DNA of 64,000 bases, from positions 4,787 through 68,786 of the forward strand of contig RQTK01000978.1 of NCBI GenBank assembly GCA_003991915.1. The letters run 5' to 3'. Below are positions 12,706 to 32,015 of the stretch, in pieces (the stretch's first letter is position 1; every line of letters starts with the position of its first letter). The DNA is from Elysia chlorotica (Eukaryota > Mollusca > Gastropoda > Plakobranchidae). The position numbers and the translations under genes are program-made. The notes below the pieces were generated by a model, which was not told the origin of the DNA, ran no database searches, and saw nothing but the letters and a program-made list of their open reading frames with translations.

Positions 12706-13084
12706 CTAGCCCTTCCCCTCACATCTTCCACTTCTCCATCACTGGAGCAGCTATCTCGCTCTTCCCATCGTTTCACAACGTCGTAATCATTTTGAAGTAA
12801 AGGATGGCAAATTCGCCTGATATAATTTAGTGGACGAGGACTGCGACAGGACATCGATTGACTGATCACTACAGGGGAAAACCGCCAGCTCTAATCTTGA
12901 CCAGATACAGCACTCTTCAGGACGAGTGGACAGGTCAGTTCGGACAGGCAGTCAGGTCAAGCTTGCTTTGCACTGATCCGTCCAGAGCCTAGCCACGGGG
13001 CAGCTCTCTGCAGCTCTTAATTAATTCGTTACACACGTACCAGAACAAGGCAGATTTACAGGTCAAGGTACAGACATCTTTTTT

Positions 13085-13240
13085 ATTAATCAATGAAGAT
13101 GATGATGACGATGATGATGATAATGCTAGTGAGGATAACAACAATAATAATTATGAAGAGGAGGGAGCCACGAGGAGGATGGTGGTGGTTGTTATAGTTG
13201 TGAAGATGATGATGTTGATGATTATAATGATGATGATAAA
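13085..13240. repeat. Imperfect GAT/GATGAT-rich repeats
   Basis: Interrupted GAT trinucleotide runs, probably a decayed microsatellite. Confidence 0.75.
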
Positions 13241-13780
13241 GATGGTTAAAACATTATCATTAAAAAATAACAAAAAAAATAACAATACTAACAACAACTA
13301 CTACTACAATCAAATCAGCGACAAATCATTAAGAAAATTGTTTTGTCATTAAATGCCCACAAATAAATAAAGAAAATAACTATGACGGAGGGGAAGTCTG
13401 TGTTAAGGTGCGTAGTAAAAAGGAAGGATGGTAGAGAATATATTTACAAACCAGCAGTTAGAATCTGTCTTAATTCGGAAGACTATTTGAAAGGGTAAAT
13501 GAAATCCATGTACGTTGATTTTATTTTTATTTAATGCATCTACGACATTGATACTGCAAGAGTACACCTCTTATGGCATGGTAACCCTCTTACGCAAAGT
13601 GAAAAATACAAAACAAAACAAAAACAGAACTTTAAAAAAAAACCTGTGCGGGTGAATTCCGATAAACCTGGCGAACAGGGGAAACAACTTGTCTAAATAA
13701 TTGAAAAGGCGCAGGAGGGATTAGCTGACAGGTGACAAGTGACAAGACTAGATCTAGACCTAGTCTGGTCCTCAACAAAA

Positions 13781-14034
13781 AGCGCAGTTGTCCAGTACAC
13801 ATGGGCCTATCCAGTGTCCCAGTGACTTAACAGAGGATCTGTGATTTCAGGTTACAGTGGTGAGCTGAGAGGACCTTTCTGTGGGCAATTACCAGGAGGC
13901 CAGACTAAAAAGCGCAGTTGTCCAGTACACATGGGCCTATTCAGTGTCCCAGTGACTTAACAGAGGATCTGTGATTTTAAGTTACGGTGGTGAGAGGACC
14001 TTTCTGTGCGCAAATACCAGGAGGCCAGACTGGG
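13781..14034. repeat. Two-copy tandem duplication, period 130 bp
   Basis: The segment beginning AGCGCAGTTGTCCAGTACAC at 13781 repeats at 13911 with few changes and runs to CAGGAGGCCAGACT in both copies. The second copy has a short internal deletion. Confidence 0.9.
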
Positions 14035-14109
14035 GGGCCTCGACAAAAGGATTAAATTTTAACTTAACCTCTCACTATGTGCATCTCTCCTTCTCACCCC
14101 CTCTGTCTG

Positions 14110-14121
14110 CCTGTCTGCAGC

Positions 14122-14195
<74 letters not shown>

Positions 14196-14249
14196 CTCTT
14201 CTCTCTCTCTCTCTCTCTTTCTTCCCCTCTCTCTCTCTTCTCTCTCGTT

Positions 14250-14298
<49 letters not shown>
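14110..14298. repeat. Compound CTGT / CT microsatellite
   Basis: Starts with CTGT tetranucleotides and continues as CT-rich repeat with short interruptions. The overlapping long frames are repeat artefacts. Confidence 0.95.
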
Positions 14299-14299
<1 letters not shown>

Positions 14300-14888
14300 C
14301 CTCACACACACACGCATCACCTACCCCAATTACCGCTATGATTTGAACATGTTTGATACATGTTTAGCTAGCAAAAAAATATTTACTTCAAAGAGAGAAA
14401 AATAAAAGAGATACAGAGAGAAGGGCAGGGGTTCACAAGTCAGTATACCCGCATTGCACGGATCATTACTATGGCCAAATGGGGCGCAATTCAAAGAGAG
14501 CACGTAACCGTATAATTTTTTGTATAGCCTCCCTTTTTTTTCACAGAAAAAAATTGTCCTTTGTCATTCGATTTTTTTAATAAACTGAAAGGGTCGATGG
14601 TGACTTAATAATCTAAACCATTTTGATATATTCCCGCTTACTGATTGTATCCAGGACATTTCGATGGGTGTAACGCTTAGTATTTCTGTTGTGTTGGGCC
14701 TTAGTAAATTTAAACACAAACCAAAATTAATGCTTTCACAGCCAATAGCTTTGACAGTCAATTAAAAATCTTATTTGTTTTTGTTTTTTTCAATCGTTGG
14801 GCTTTACTATTGTATAATTATTTTCTACATACTACTACATAATGGTGAAGAGATATGCGACTTTTGTCCAAAAGGTTGTTTTATATAT

Positions 14889-14889
<1 letters not shown>

Positions 14890-14935
<46 letters not shown>

Positions 14936-14975
14936 GAGAGAGAGACAGAGAGATAGAGATAGAGAGAGAGAAAGA
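14890..14975. repeat. GA-rich microsatellite
   Basis: A pure GA tract followed by interrupted GAGA/GATA. It lies just downstream (minus sense) of the candidate exon at 15041-15325. Confidence 0.93.
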
Positions 14976-15040
14976 GATCTAGATAATGGTAGTCTTGAAG
15001 ACATAGATAGACCTAGACCTAGTACATGATCAGAGCGCAC

Positions 15041-15325
15041 CTGTATGAAGGAAGCGGCTGGGGCGGGCAAGGCGAGGTTGTCCAGTGCCCCATGCAGTGG
15101 CAAGATGTTGGACAGTCGTCTCAGACGGCAGCGGCTCTTCTCGCGCCGGAAGCACCGGCTGCACGACGGCGCATGCGGCAAGTGCCTCCGATGGGTGACG
15201 CTGCGAGGTGGAGAGGGCGGCGCAGGCGCAAAGCTGACTTCCTCATAGTCATTGGGTGAAGCCATGCTGGACAGTTTCCTTGAACAAACGTCTCCGGAAA
15301 GGTGGGAGGCGACCTTACCCCGCAT
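15041..15325 (-). CDS. Candidate first coding exon (MRGKVA/MASPN...), gene unknown
   Basis: On the minus strand an open frame has in-frame ATGs at 15325 and 15265 and ends at CAG|GTGCGC in phase 0 (95 or 75 codons). From the second ATG the peptide begins MASPNDYEEVSFAPAPPSPP. A Cys/Arg-rich basic stretch follows (CSRCFRREKSRCRLRR), then a more hydrophobic end (NILPLHGALDN...ASFIQ). Strong GC and CpG enrichment against an AT-rich background supports it as a real exon. It is the most upstream of four phase-0 ATG exons on this strand. I do not recognise the family. The second ATG could be the real start. Confidence 0.55.
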
Positions 15326-15329
15326 GACA

Positions 15330-17860
15330 GAGTATGTTTGAGAAGGCGTTGCTATCCAAGGTACTTCTATGTTCTTTCGAGAAGTTCGATAGATATAACA
15401 GCACTCCTTATGTCTCGTTAAGGCGGAGAGTGGTCTCAGAAACAGGGTAGAATATATATTCCCAAAAGAAATTCCTCAAAATTCCCGTTTTGTTCGACAC
15501 TGAACGTATCACAGCATTTCAGGTATGTCATTCAGCTCAAAGCAGAGAAGGTGGGATAATCCGTTCATAATCAGTATCTTGAAAAAGATCTTTATTCTTT
15601 GTTAAAGTCAACAACAGTATATCGCAAAAGGTATCAAAATTGTCGAGCGTACATATTTGACTGACACCTAGTGTGGCAGAGTTTTTGTTATGTCCGACGG
15701 ATAGCAACTGGCAGTTAAACAATTTTGTTACTCCTGTTTTAAAGACGTCAAGGCATTAATTTTTATCGTCAAAATTATAAAACTTCAAATAAAACATTCC
15801 TTTATCACTGCAGATTCGCCATACCACTGTCCGATGCGAGGAAAATAGTTAGGCAGATATACGAACCTTTAACGGTGAAACGGAAACAACTACTTGAACT
15901 AGAGATGGGTGACCGACCATTTCCCGAACTGGACATGGTATGGCACGAAGCGACACTAGCTAATTGCTACCATTGACCAAATAAGCGAGTTTAGCAGGCG
16001 AAATTACTGCCATTTCCTGCCTTCCAAGTGTGAAGGTCGAAAAGGTGTCCATTAATTATTTTTGAAGCTGGTCATTCTGTTGGTTTAACATTTGGGTTTC
16101 ATATTACCAATTACTGCTTTAATTATACAAAGAACGAGTCGTGTGAATGTAGCGTTGGCGGTAGTTGATCCACAAAACTGTGGTACAAGTTAAACGGGAA
16201 CAAAATACATGTTCTTTGGAAGAGAAATAAAACACAGCATGGAAAAGAATTAATAGTCTTCGAATATTCTTTCTTCGATTTGAAATGTGGGCTGTAGTGG
16301 AAACTTCACTTTGAAACTTAAGGAATATTTTCGTTTTACACAAATAAAATTATCCCATCTTGATCCAAGTGACTCCATATAACGGGAGCTCGAAAAAGAT
16401 AATCGAATGTGAAAACGTGCCAATGCTCCCAGGCGATACTAAGGGTAGAATGCACAAACATGACGTAGTTTACCTTGTTATTTTTATATTGTTGTGACCA
16501 AACGTGAGCTACGTCTTGTTTTTGCATTTTACCCAAGGTCATAGAGAACGGAAACTAACTTTCCTATGACAAATAATAGCTTTTTGCACACCATAAAACA
16601 ATGCTAAAATACCAAAACTAAATACTAGAGTCGTTGTGGTGTCAATTATGGTTAGAATCAAGAAAATATCTAGTATGCCGCGACATTTAACGTTGTGGCA
16701 ATTTCCTCTTCCATTATACCAAGGACAAGTACACTAGGCCGTGAGTGTGTGTGTGTCCAAGTCCACTTCCGGTGCCACGCTCCAATGCCATGACACTAGG
16801 TCTAGAACGCATCGTAGGTCGACGGCGATTACAGTTCTGGCTCTGTGATATTATTTCCACAACCTATGTGGCTTAGCAAAAAGCCTCATCAGATCGAATT
16901 GCAAAGAAGCCTTAGTATTGTTGGAATTCGTATACTGTAGTGATAGTTGACAATGTCGACAAATACCAGAACGTTGAATGAATAATGCATGGTGAATGTA
17001 TGGATAATATCTAAAAATCAAATTGGAGTGAAAATAAAACAGTGTTATGCCAATAATTATAAATAATATTTCTAGAGTATGGCTTTGAAAGCTGTCTCCT
17101 AAAATGTGGGCACCCTTTCCTTCCAACATCTTCCACTTTGTCAGGTTATTTTCATATATAATACAATGAAACATAATCACTTTTGTTCAGCAGCAATAAC
17201 CTCAACCTTACTTTTGAACAATGAAGAACGTTTTGTTTTCTATTTGGAGTACTGTCTATACAATAGCTTTAACCGATAGTGTATTGAACAAGATCACATG
17301 GCATGCCTAAACATATTTTCAAGATGTTTTATTTATCTACACTTTAACACAAAGTCTTTGCGTGCAGATATGCTGTGCCTAGATTGTTTTTGTGTTTTTT
17401 TGTTTCAATCCATATTCGCATTCGTGTTCCATTACATGCGCACAACACAGTAAACTAAGCATTATCCTAGTGTGCTTCAGAATGTCACAACACTAAAAAG
17501 AAAAGATGCCTGAGAACAAACAATATCCTCGCTGGCTATTTCTGCATCTTGAACTTAGCACATGTATGCAAGTAGCAATGCTTGAGGTGCCCATGGTCAA
17601 AATGTAACCAATCTTTGAGCGTAAGTCACTATATGAAAATAATGGTTTCACTTCCATTATATACCTTACAAGAGACTATTCCGTAGAAGATAAAAGACGA
17701 CAAAAATCCTCTCAATAAAAAAGTAAAGTTTTGTTGCTTAGAGTCCAACGTCAGCACTGTATATACTCATTAAGAAACAAAACCTAGCAATCCTACTTTA
17801 ATCTTGACTGCATACCCAGAAACAGGTTCTAATTGTAATGCGGAACTAATACCTAACAAA
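15330..17860. other. No gene recognised
   Basis: AT-rich. A short minus frame near 16730-16835 (MRSRPSVMALERG...) also meets a GTATAA donor in phase 0, but its content is weak. Confidence 0.5.
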
Positions 17861-17864
17861 AGAG

Positions 17865-18035
17865 AGGGCCGCCGCTCGCAGATCGCCCAAACCATTCCCA
17901 GTGACTGACTCCACTGCAGTGCCTCGCCGAGTCGTCTGACTGTCAACCAAAATGTAAATCAAAACAAGGCGGCGGACGCGTGGGAAATGCCTACAACGTC
18001 AATCGTCTCGGCCGTGAAAATGACCGTACCTGCGC
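17865..18035 (-). promoter_or_regulatory. CpG-rich patch with minus-strand donor
   Basis: A GC/CpG-rich island in AT-rich DNA. On the minus strand it contains GCGCAG|GTACGG near 18025, a plausible 5' splice site. It may be a promoter or noncoding first exon for the minus-strand exon series to its left, or an unrelated CpG patch. Confidence 0.25.
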
Positions 18036-18173
18036 AGATTTCGTTTCAATCATGACAGGTTTCTGTATATAGCGGAATTGAAAGAGCAGCGGTAAGTAAT
18101 TTCTTTGCCAGACAGGTGAGTATGGCCTTGAGGGGGAAAACTGACGAAGACGAAAGAGGAGGAGGAGAAGACG

Positions 18174-18361
<188 letters not shown>

Positions 18362-18479
18362 ATCAAAGACTATGAAGATGAAGAAGAAGAAAGTAAAGGT
18401 GGAAAAGAAAAATAGAACAACACTTACGAGCAGAAACACGAATATAAATTACACGGTACAAAACAGGTGATAGGTGAAG

Positions 18480-21230
18480 AAGGACAGGGTATGATGAAGA
18501 GATCAGGTTGCAGACGGTAAAACAGGAGACGGGAAAGGGATAGACGGTAATACGTCCTCTACATTCCTGCTAACTGAGAAGCCGCTGTCCATCATAATTA
18601 AGCCCGAGGCAGATGTCAGTGCTTTCATCAAGAGCTTAGCTGGCTGATCCATGGAAACATTTGGCCAATTAATTTGCGAAGCATTTAAAACGACCGAAAT
18701 ACACCTTAAAGTTAAAACAGAACAAATTAGATATCAAAATATGTAAACAAAAAATTAACAAAATACACGGTCTCGTGAGAGGGGAAAGGAATTAAAGTAA
18801 GCGCGCACTTTAAAAGTCATGTTTTTTTGTTGTTGTTTTTTTTTTGGGGGGGTGGGGGTATAATATGTTCTACATTTTTATTCAAACAAATATCTTAATC
18901 TTCATTTCTTAAAAATAAACAAGGTGCAGGTTCATGCACCTTCTTGCGTCATATTCATAAAAAGATCAAACTTTGTTTTTTAATCAACTGACGTAAATAC
19001 GGTAATGACTATGAGTTTTCATCCACTTATTTTAGACTGTTGGATAGGTAAAGAACAAACCAGTTGTGACAAGGCGGGGTTTTGGCCAAAGGGGTGAAAA
19101 AGATGTAAGAAGGGAGAAGTGTTTAGATGAAGATATGGGTATTAGAACGAAACAGAGACTAAAACGCTGAAAAGACAAGAGATTACGATGGGGAGCTGAA
19201 AACAAAAGAAATAAGAAATAATAAAACGATGAAATGAGAACATAAATAAAAGATCCTATTAGGAAACAAAAAAGGAAGTGTGTATGTGGAGAGCCAGACG
19301 AACACATACATAGGACGTATGGGGTGTGGCTTTGTTAGTCGTCTTTCGTTGTGAAGAATAGCATTGTCAAACAAAGATATATGCAGCATTGACACAAAGC
19401 GAACTATATGACAGTATGGCAGCGGGTGAAGAAACGGAGAAATAACGCAGGTCTGTTTCCACCACTGTAATAATCAAATGCCTTGATGGCGCCCAGAGTG
19501 GATCGAAACGATAGGGTGACTTAGTACTGACTCGATTCTTAATGAACATTACGTGTTATGGACAACAACTGCACGCACAGTTAATTAAGTTAAAGTTATT
19601 ATTACATTGAGTTGGGGTGGAAAAAAAATGAAAAAGAAATATGTCGTTTATGAAAAGAAAAAAAATATGATAGCTAAACAAAGGCAAGGCTATTTCAAGA
19701 ACTTATCATTTTCCAAACATGACCAGGATTAACAAAAGTTAAAAGGTTTCCGACTACTGCCGATAAACTTACCCTTCTTCCAGCAAGAATACTTTTGCAT
19801 AAAGATATAGTATTCATAGTAAACACTCGATTGTAGAGCGGTTTCCTACCCCATCCTATCTCGGGTCGATATCTCACAAGTAAAATTACACACACATCTA
19901 TATTTATAAACAAGGTGATCCAAGGGTAGTCTAGCCACAAACGTATGTACGTGAGTTCATTGCATTAGCCAACATTCCGTGGCAGTGGCTTGGAAGGAGG
20001 AAATGTAGGTAATCCTGGGTAGCGCGAGATCTAGATCTACTCAGTGAGAAAAAAGATGATAACCGAAGGCTGGCAAGCTTCGACATTCAGAAAGCGGAGC
20101 TGGCAGGCGCGAAGAAACTATATTTAGATACATGATTGATCAAACCACCAGTAAACTAACTGTTGCATTTTTCTCCTAACTGTTACCCCTCGCTATCATA
20201 CCCGTTGCCTTGCGCTCACTTCGTGTCGCGGCACGTCTGACTTTAGAGAACATTAATTATGGTCTAAAGGAATTTTTAAAAAATACGGTGAAACAGTGTA
20301 ATTACTTACTAATTGATTAATTAGTTAACTTTTACACATAATAATTAAGGGATGGCATATCTAAATTGTACCTAACTTAAATCTTTAGAGAAGCATAAAA
20401 ATGCTCTCCTAAATTAGCTCCAACTTAGCGTGTGTTTTTTTCCTCTCCACCTCTCTTCCAGTGACTAATGTTAAATCTACATGTATGTTTCCTTGCTGCT
20501 ATTGGTCCTATTATTTCATGTAGCCATTTGATCCCCTCCGCCTTTTTTTTTAAAGAACAATACAACACTTGGCATGCAATGATCAGTCTTAAAATTAATT
20601 ACGTGGGTGAGCTGACCAGCGTCACAAACAGAAATCGTGTCCTTACGCCTCAAGCTGGTTCGCATTTCTAGCGCTCGAAGGCAAACACCGAGTATAATAT
20701 ATACTGCGCAATAGGAGTTACATAGGGGGCTTTTATATTACCTTTACCACTTTTGCACACATACATTTTTACCAGTCTAGCATCTATTTAAAAAAACACA
20801 AGCTGATGTTACCTTCACTCGGCATGATATAAAGTTAGTGATCCTTCGGCTCATGGTCAGAACTCTGAGGCATCGATCGTACTTTACAGAACTCGGAACA
20901 CGCTGAATTGGTACTGAGCACCGAGGCAAGTACGTAACTGTATAATCGGGGCACGTTTCTCTTACGTCAGAGGCAAATCGAAGCAATCAGCTTGCCAGAA
21001 TCGATGTTAGTTAGAGGAAGAAAATGAACAGATATCAAAACAAGGAAAAAAATATATATGTTGGCACCGCTTCATTTTATTAAAAAGAAAACAATAGGAA
21101 AAAAAATTGGACAGCCTCATTTGATTTATAGAACTGAAGTTTTATACGAGACAGTTTGCCGAAGGGAAAACGATCTGAGGTATAAAAATCGGACGGTAGT
21201 GATTTAATAACTTATCATTTTATAACAAAT
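18480..21230. other. No gene recognised
   Basis: AT-rich, with a poly-T/poly-G run near 18835-18860. No exon with supported splice sites. Confidence 0.55.
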
Positions 21231-21264
21231 TGAAGGAGATTAAAATGCATAGGGTGCTGAAGAG

Positions 21265-21440
21265 ATAGATAGAGAGAGAGGGGGGAGAGAGATAAAGAGA
21301 CAGAGAGGGAGAGAGGAGAGAAAGAGAGAGAGAGAGAGTATCTGACACAAAGACACAGACAGAGATACAGGGAGAGAAGAGAGAAAGAGAGAGAGAGAGA
21401 GTATCTGACACAAAGACACAGACAGAGATACAGGGTATAA
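21265..21440. repeat. GA-rich repeat containing an approximately 70-bp tandem duplication
   Basis: GAGAGAGTATCTGACACAAAG...AGATACAGGG occurs twice in tandem within GA-rich DNA. Confidence 0.88.
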
Positions 21441-21508
21441 GGTGATATGGAAAGCTGAAAATGTTTGAAGAGACATAAAAGTACGAGGGAAAAAAAGGGA
21501 GGGGGTGG

Positions 21509-21510
<2 letters not shown>

Positions 21511-21542
<32 letters not shown>
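21511..21542. repeat. (CA)n microsatellite
   Basis: About 16 CA units. Confidence 0.95.
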
Positions 21543-21543
<1 letters not shown>

Positions 21544-21934
21544 GAAACAAAACAAATGAATTAGCCACCATAATGAAGATAATAAGAGGGGGCGGAAATA
21601 ATACTGTGGTCGCTACTACGGTGAAGCAGGTGGGCTGTGGGTGGAGAGCGAGACATACAAAAAGGTGCAACTGCCACCAGGGGGAATGAGTGGGATGAAA
21701 TTCAGTCCATAAGAAGGCGTGTGACAGAGAGCGGAGACGGGTTAAGAGATGTATGGTAACTAAGATAAAGTTTTTAAAAAAAAGGAAGGGGGGTGCTTCA
21801 ATTTGTTGTTTCGTCTACTCAAACGATGCTCTTAAAACAGACAATTTTTGTCGGCGACCTCATTTCAAGCTGAACTGCCGACCACAAAGGAAGGGGGGGA
21901 TATCCCCGGGGTAATACACCGGCTTGTTGGGTCG

Positions 21935-22085
21935 CTTTCAGTGTAATATGACTGGCTAAGACAGAGTCATGGTATCCCCGTTATATCTTTGTCTACCAGC
22001 ACTCAGAATTGTCAGACATTAGTCTTGGGAAGCATCCACAATATAACCTTTGTAGTGCTAAGCAACAACAAAGCAAGCCAGCCAC
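21935..22085 (+). mobile_element. Degenerate SINE body/tail
   Basis: Shares AGTCATGGTATCCCCG, GTCAGACATTAGTCTTGGG, CCACAATATAACC and GTAGTGCTAAG with the SINE at 8950. No tRNA-like head is recognisable. Confidence 0.7.
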
Positions 22086-22089
22086 AACC

Positions 22090-27770
<5,681 letters not shown>

Positions 27771-27784
27771 GTGTTGACTTGATG

Positions 27785-27945
27785 TAAGTCCTCACGCCCT
27801 ATTTCTCAGACAAGACTCACGGTATCCCCGCCCTTTCTCGTGTGTGGCAGCACATAAAATTGTTAGACGTCAGTCTTGGGGGCCATCCACAATATAGCCT
27901 ATATAGTGCTGATGTTGGACGTTGAACCAACTTACATCAACTCAT
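27785..27945 (+). mobile_element. SINE body/tail copy
   Basis: Contains GTGTGGCAGCACATAAAA, GTCAGTCTTGGG, CCACAATATAGCC and TATAGTGCTGATG, ending near GACGTTGAACC. The tRNA-like head is missing. It is followed within 100 bp by another copy in the same orientation. Confidence 0.75.
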
Positions 27946-28034
27946 CTCTTCACGCCCTACTGTTACTACTAGCGAGTAAATGATGCAGACGTATATGAAA
28001 AATCTGGACAGCTATTTATTGTTTGGTTCATGGG

Positions 28035-28180
28035 CAGTAAGAATTGGTTGGATCGGTGTCAGTATAATGTGATCGGCTGAGACTGTCTCGTGTGTGGCAT
28101 CACATAAAATTGGCAGACGTAAGTCTTGGGGCCCGTCGCCGTATAGGACTTCCTAGAGGAACCTATGAGACGTTAAACCC
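28035..28180 (+). mobile_element. Second SINE body copy, diverged tail
   Basis: Begins with GTCAGTATAATGTGATCGGC and includes GTGTGGCATCACATAAAA and AAGTCTTGGGGCCCG. The last part (GCCGTATAGG...GACGTTAAACC) is diverged. The tRNA-like head is absent. Confidence 0.7.
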
Positions 28181-28199
28181 TATAGAGAACAGTAAGCGC

Positions 28200-31100
28200 C
28201 AGCTTAAGAAATCTTGACGTTATATACTCCTTTACAGGGACAATGAAATTGTAGAGCGTGCACAGTGAACCGCAATTCAGAAATTAATGATACATCTTAA
28301 GTTTTGTCAAGTTCTTTCAACGGTGGCAACAGTTAAAAATTACCTCAAAACAGGAGAAAATTGTTATCATCATTTCCCTCTTTAGGAGAGTTGAATCGTA
28401 TTTTTTTTTTGGTTCCTTTTTGGGGGGGGGGGGGGTGAATTGTGGCGTTGTTGTGTTGCAAGAGTGTTTTTTTTATGATGCACCGATGCGGCGCGTAATA
28501 AAACTAATGTGACAAAAACATTATCAGATCGTAATGGCTCTCATAATTTTTTTTAATGGGCAAGCTGTTTTTTGTTTGCTTGTTTGTTTGTTGTTTTTTG
28601 TTGTTGTTGTTTTTTATATAGAAGAGCATTGATTCGCGATTATGGCTCACCTCTAAAGCATGACGTCTATATTGTTTTCACAATAACAACTTAGTCGCTA
28701 ATGAGATTATATTGTATGAACAAAGAAGCCCTTGTTGATAAATCCTTATTGATAAATTATCTAGAATTCGGCCTTACACAACGTCTACAAAGGTTGCAAA
28801 CATGTGTATGGTTTCATAAGAGTAAAGAGTGATTATAAAGGATTGAAAAAAATGTTCACATTCACTTTTGATGTCTATGCATAAGGAGTAAAAGAAGAGA
28901 GTTAAAACTGTTAGCACATAATCAAAGAAAACTTTTTTCATTATAAATAGACACAGCACAAATTCATCAATAAAAGAAGACAAAGAGAAAGAAACCCATT
29001 CCAATAATGGTTTAGTGTGGATTGGATTGTAAATTTATTGCATGGGTCATAAGTATTGTGCAGAGGTACACAGAACAAGTCCAAATATTGGTAAGTGTAT
29101 TTTTCTATAGTATATGGTAACATGTTCGCTACAACATAAAAATTAAGGAGGATTAAAAGTGTAATAATAAATAAATTAACAATTTTTATACAGTAAAAAT
29201 ATCAACAAAATGTCACACCATACTCTACAAGGCTTCCAGGCAGTATTAAAAAATTTGCTAAATCAAATGAAAAAGATTAAAACAGAACAAAAAGGATACA
29301 AGACATCTTCACACCAAAACTCAGCCAAACAAATATTTATATAATTAGATATATATGATGCTAATGTTACAGAAATGGTGGTGTATTTAGGGTTCATCAC
29401 TAATTTTATAGAAGAATCGACCAAACGAAGTGAAACAGTGTAATAGGGACATAAATTCTACACACCTAGTCTAACACTTAGGGATACTGAGGTATGAAAT
29501 ATAAATGCAGTGCTTTAACATCTTAAGTCATAAGTGCATGGCAAATGAAGATAAGTTGGGTAGGCCTACTATTCAAGCCCAACTAGTTTAGTAAAAGTGA
29601 CTCAAATGAACTTCTTCTCAAGAAACTTAATCTTGGGATTTCCCTCATATATAATCAGAAGTGTTTCAATATTCACTTATTATAAATGTTACAATTTTTT
29701 GTCTTTCATGAGAGTTTATTGATCATTGAAGGACATGTCTAAGTATTAGTAATGTGAAAGAAAAAAAAACAAAAACAAAAAACCCAGAGTAGTGCGATTC
29801 ATTTGCACTTTCAGCTCTAAATTGTGTAATGATTTCAAAATACTTTATTCAGTTCAAATAATTACTTTTAAATGTTTCACTCTAGTTTTAAAAAATGTTA
29901 TTTCAAAACACAGTTTCTCCCACTCTGTTAGCTGTAATTTCAAGAAGCTTCTTGTCCCTATGTAAGAAAGAAAGAGAGGGACAGAGAGAGAGAGTGTAAA
30001 AGTGAGGGGCAAGAGAGACAAAACAAAATGAATCAATGAAATGAAATACACTGGACAAAAAAAAAAGGAAAGCCTCTTTCAAATAATTTGGTGGTGACAA
30101 TCTTTCAAAATCACAGGCATGGGTATATCATAAATTAGTAAATCATCTCTTCACATAGAGTCATCTCTTGATGTAATGAAGCGCAAAGTCCAAGGCTCCC
30201 AAAAGTAACAGGCAGAGTCACGAAATAAACAAACACTTCGTTTAAATCCAGAGTGACCTACATTATTAGAATAGTAGTTAAAGTTAGGACATTTACATTT
30301 TAGTCCAGTAGGCTTGTAAGCCGAACAAAAAAATACACAGTGAGTATTATTCTGTCCTAACTATATTAAAATTTTCAAATATACAGATCATTATTACTTT
30401 TGCTATGCAAAAATGTGTTCACCTCAGTCAATTCGGTGTCTTTGCCTGCTCTTTTGGGTAGCCTCGGCTAAGTCCCATCATAAACTACAGTACCAGCTTT
30501 GGTTCACTTAGGGCATAAACGTTCCCTCACCTCATTATAGTAGTATGCAAAAGTGAAGCAATAGTCTATCCCTACATGTTTTGAGAGATGTAATGTTCTA
30601 AAATGAACAACCTGAAAAAGGTAATGTAAGATTCAAGTGGTATTTAAAGCTGGCAAAATAAATATATATTTTCTGTATTATAAAAACAACTTTACCATAA
30701 ATGCACTTTTTTAGTATTGATTTAATCTCAAAGAGTATAACATGTTTACTTAAACACACTTGTACGTTCATATATATATACTATTCTAATTATATTGCAA
30801 ATGTATAAGTGTATAAAATATATTTATGAGTGTGAATACAATATCAACACTGCGACCTAGTTTAATGAAGAAATAAATAGTGTTATTACATAAAAAATAA
30901 TATGTGTATAGAGATGTACTGTTTTGGCCAGATAAGTTATCGTATGGACGGGTGAAAAGAATTAATGGATTGATCACAGCTGAGATAAAGTGAGAATAGA
31001 AGAGGGATATGGAAACAAAGCTTAGACAAGATCTAAACCTTTCCCTTACATGAGAGTCACACAATGAGACACTATATATGAGATCAAGACAACACATAAA

Positions 31101-32010
31101 TTGAGTTTCCTCAGTTTCACATTAAATTTTTATAGAGTACATTGAGGTCTGGCTTATATTTTTCTTCCAGTTTTACATAAACTGGAAATGATATCTCAAA
31201 ATTAGACAAAAACATTGTGGTATGAGTAAAATAATACACATAATACAATGCATGCTTACGTTCGACTCAAGAAAGAAAGCAAACATGAACACACATCAAC
31301 TCTTTGGGGAACATGAACCAATCACATGCATGATACAAACATATCATATTAAAAGTTAGGTGACAAAATGTATATAAATGTCAAACTCACAGAAGGATGC
31401 ACAAAACAAATTGAAATTGAAAGTAAGTCACTGGAGGCAAAAAAAAACATTCAAGTAATAATTTTTTTTAAAGAAAAGAAGACAAACTCAACCAAAAAAA
31501 AATAAAGAAGAGGTTAAATAATTTCACAACCTTTCCTTAAACATCAAAAATGCCCCAACCCATTTTCAATTTTAGAAAAGCTTTGAATCTTAAATACATG
31601 CAGACATATACATATGAACAAGAAAAAGGAGAAATGTAAAATAAGTTACATTCCTAGGCATTCTAAGATCACAATCAGCCAACTCGCTATAGGTGTAAAA
31701 CATATGGAATTCTACTGTTCACTTTGTTGAACTTGGGGATCAGTAAACAAAGAAAGACAGGGAACATATAACATTGATTCATGCATACAATATTTTTTTT
31801 TCTCAGGAGTTCACACAAAACAAGCTCGCGTTTTGTAAAAAATAAAAATCAGACTAAGACTAGAGATTAGTATATTATGACACTTTTCAATAATAAAAAA
31901 TATACAATATGTCAAAGAATTTCTATGAAGAAAGCAACTTAAATAATATGAGAAGCCATCCTTTGTAAAAGTTCTAATGAAACCATGAGGCCTTTAATTG
32001 AGTACTGGCA
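28200..32010. other. No gene recognised
   Basis: AT-rich intergenic DNA with short homopolymers. The frames up to about 100 codons on the minus strand lack splice or family support. Confidence 0.55.
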
Positions 32011-32015
32011 AATGA

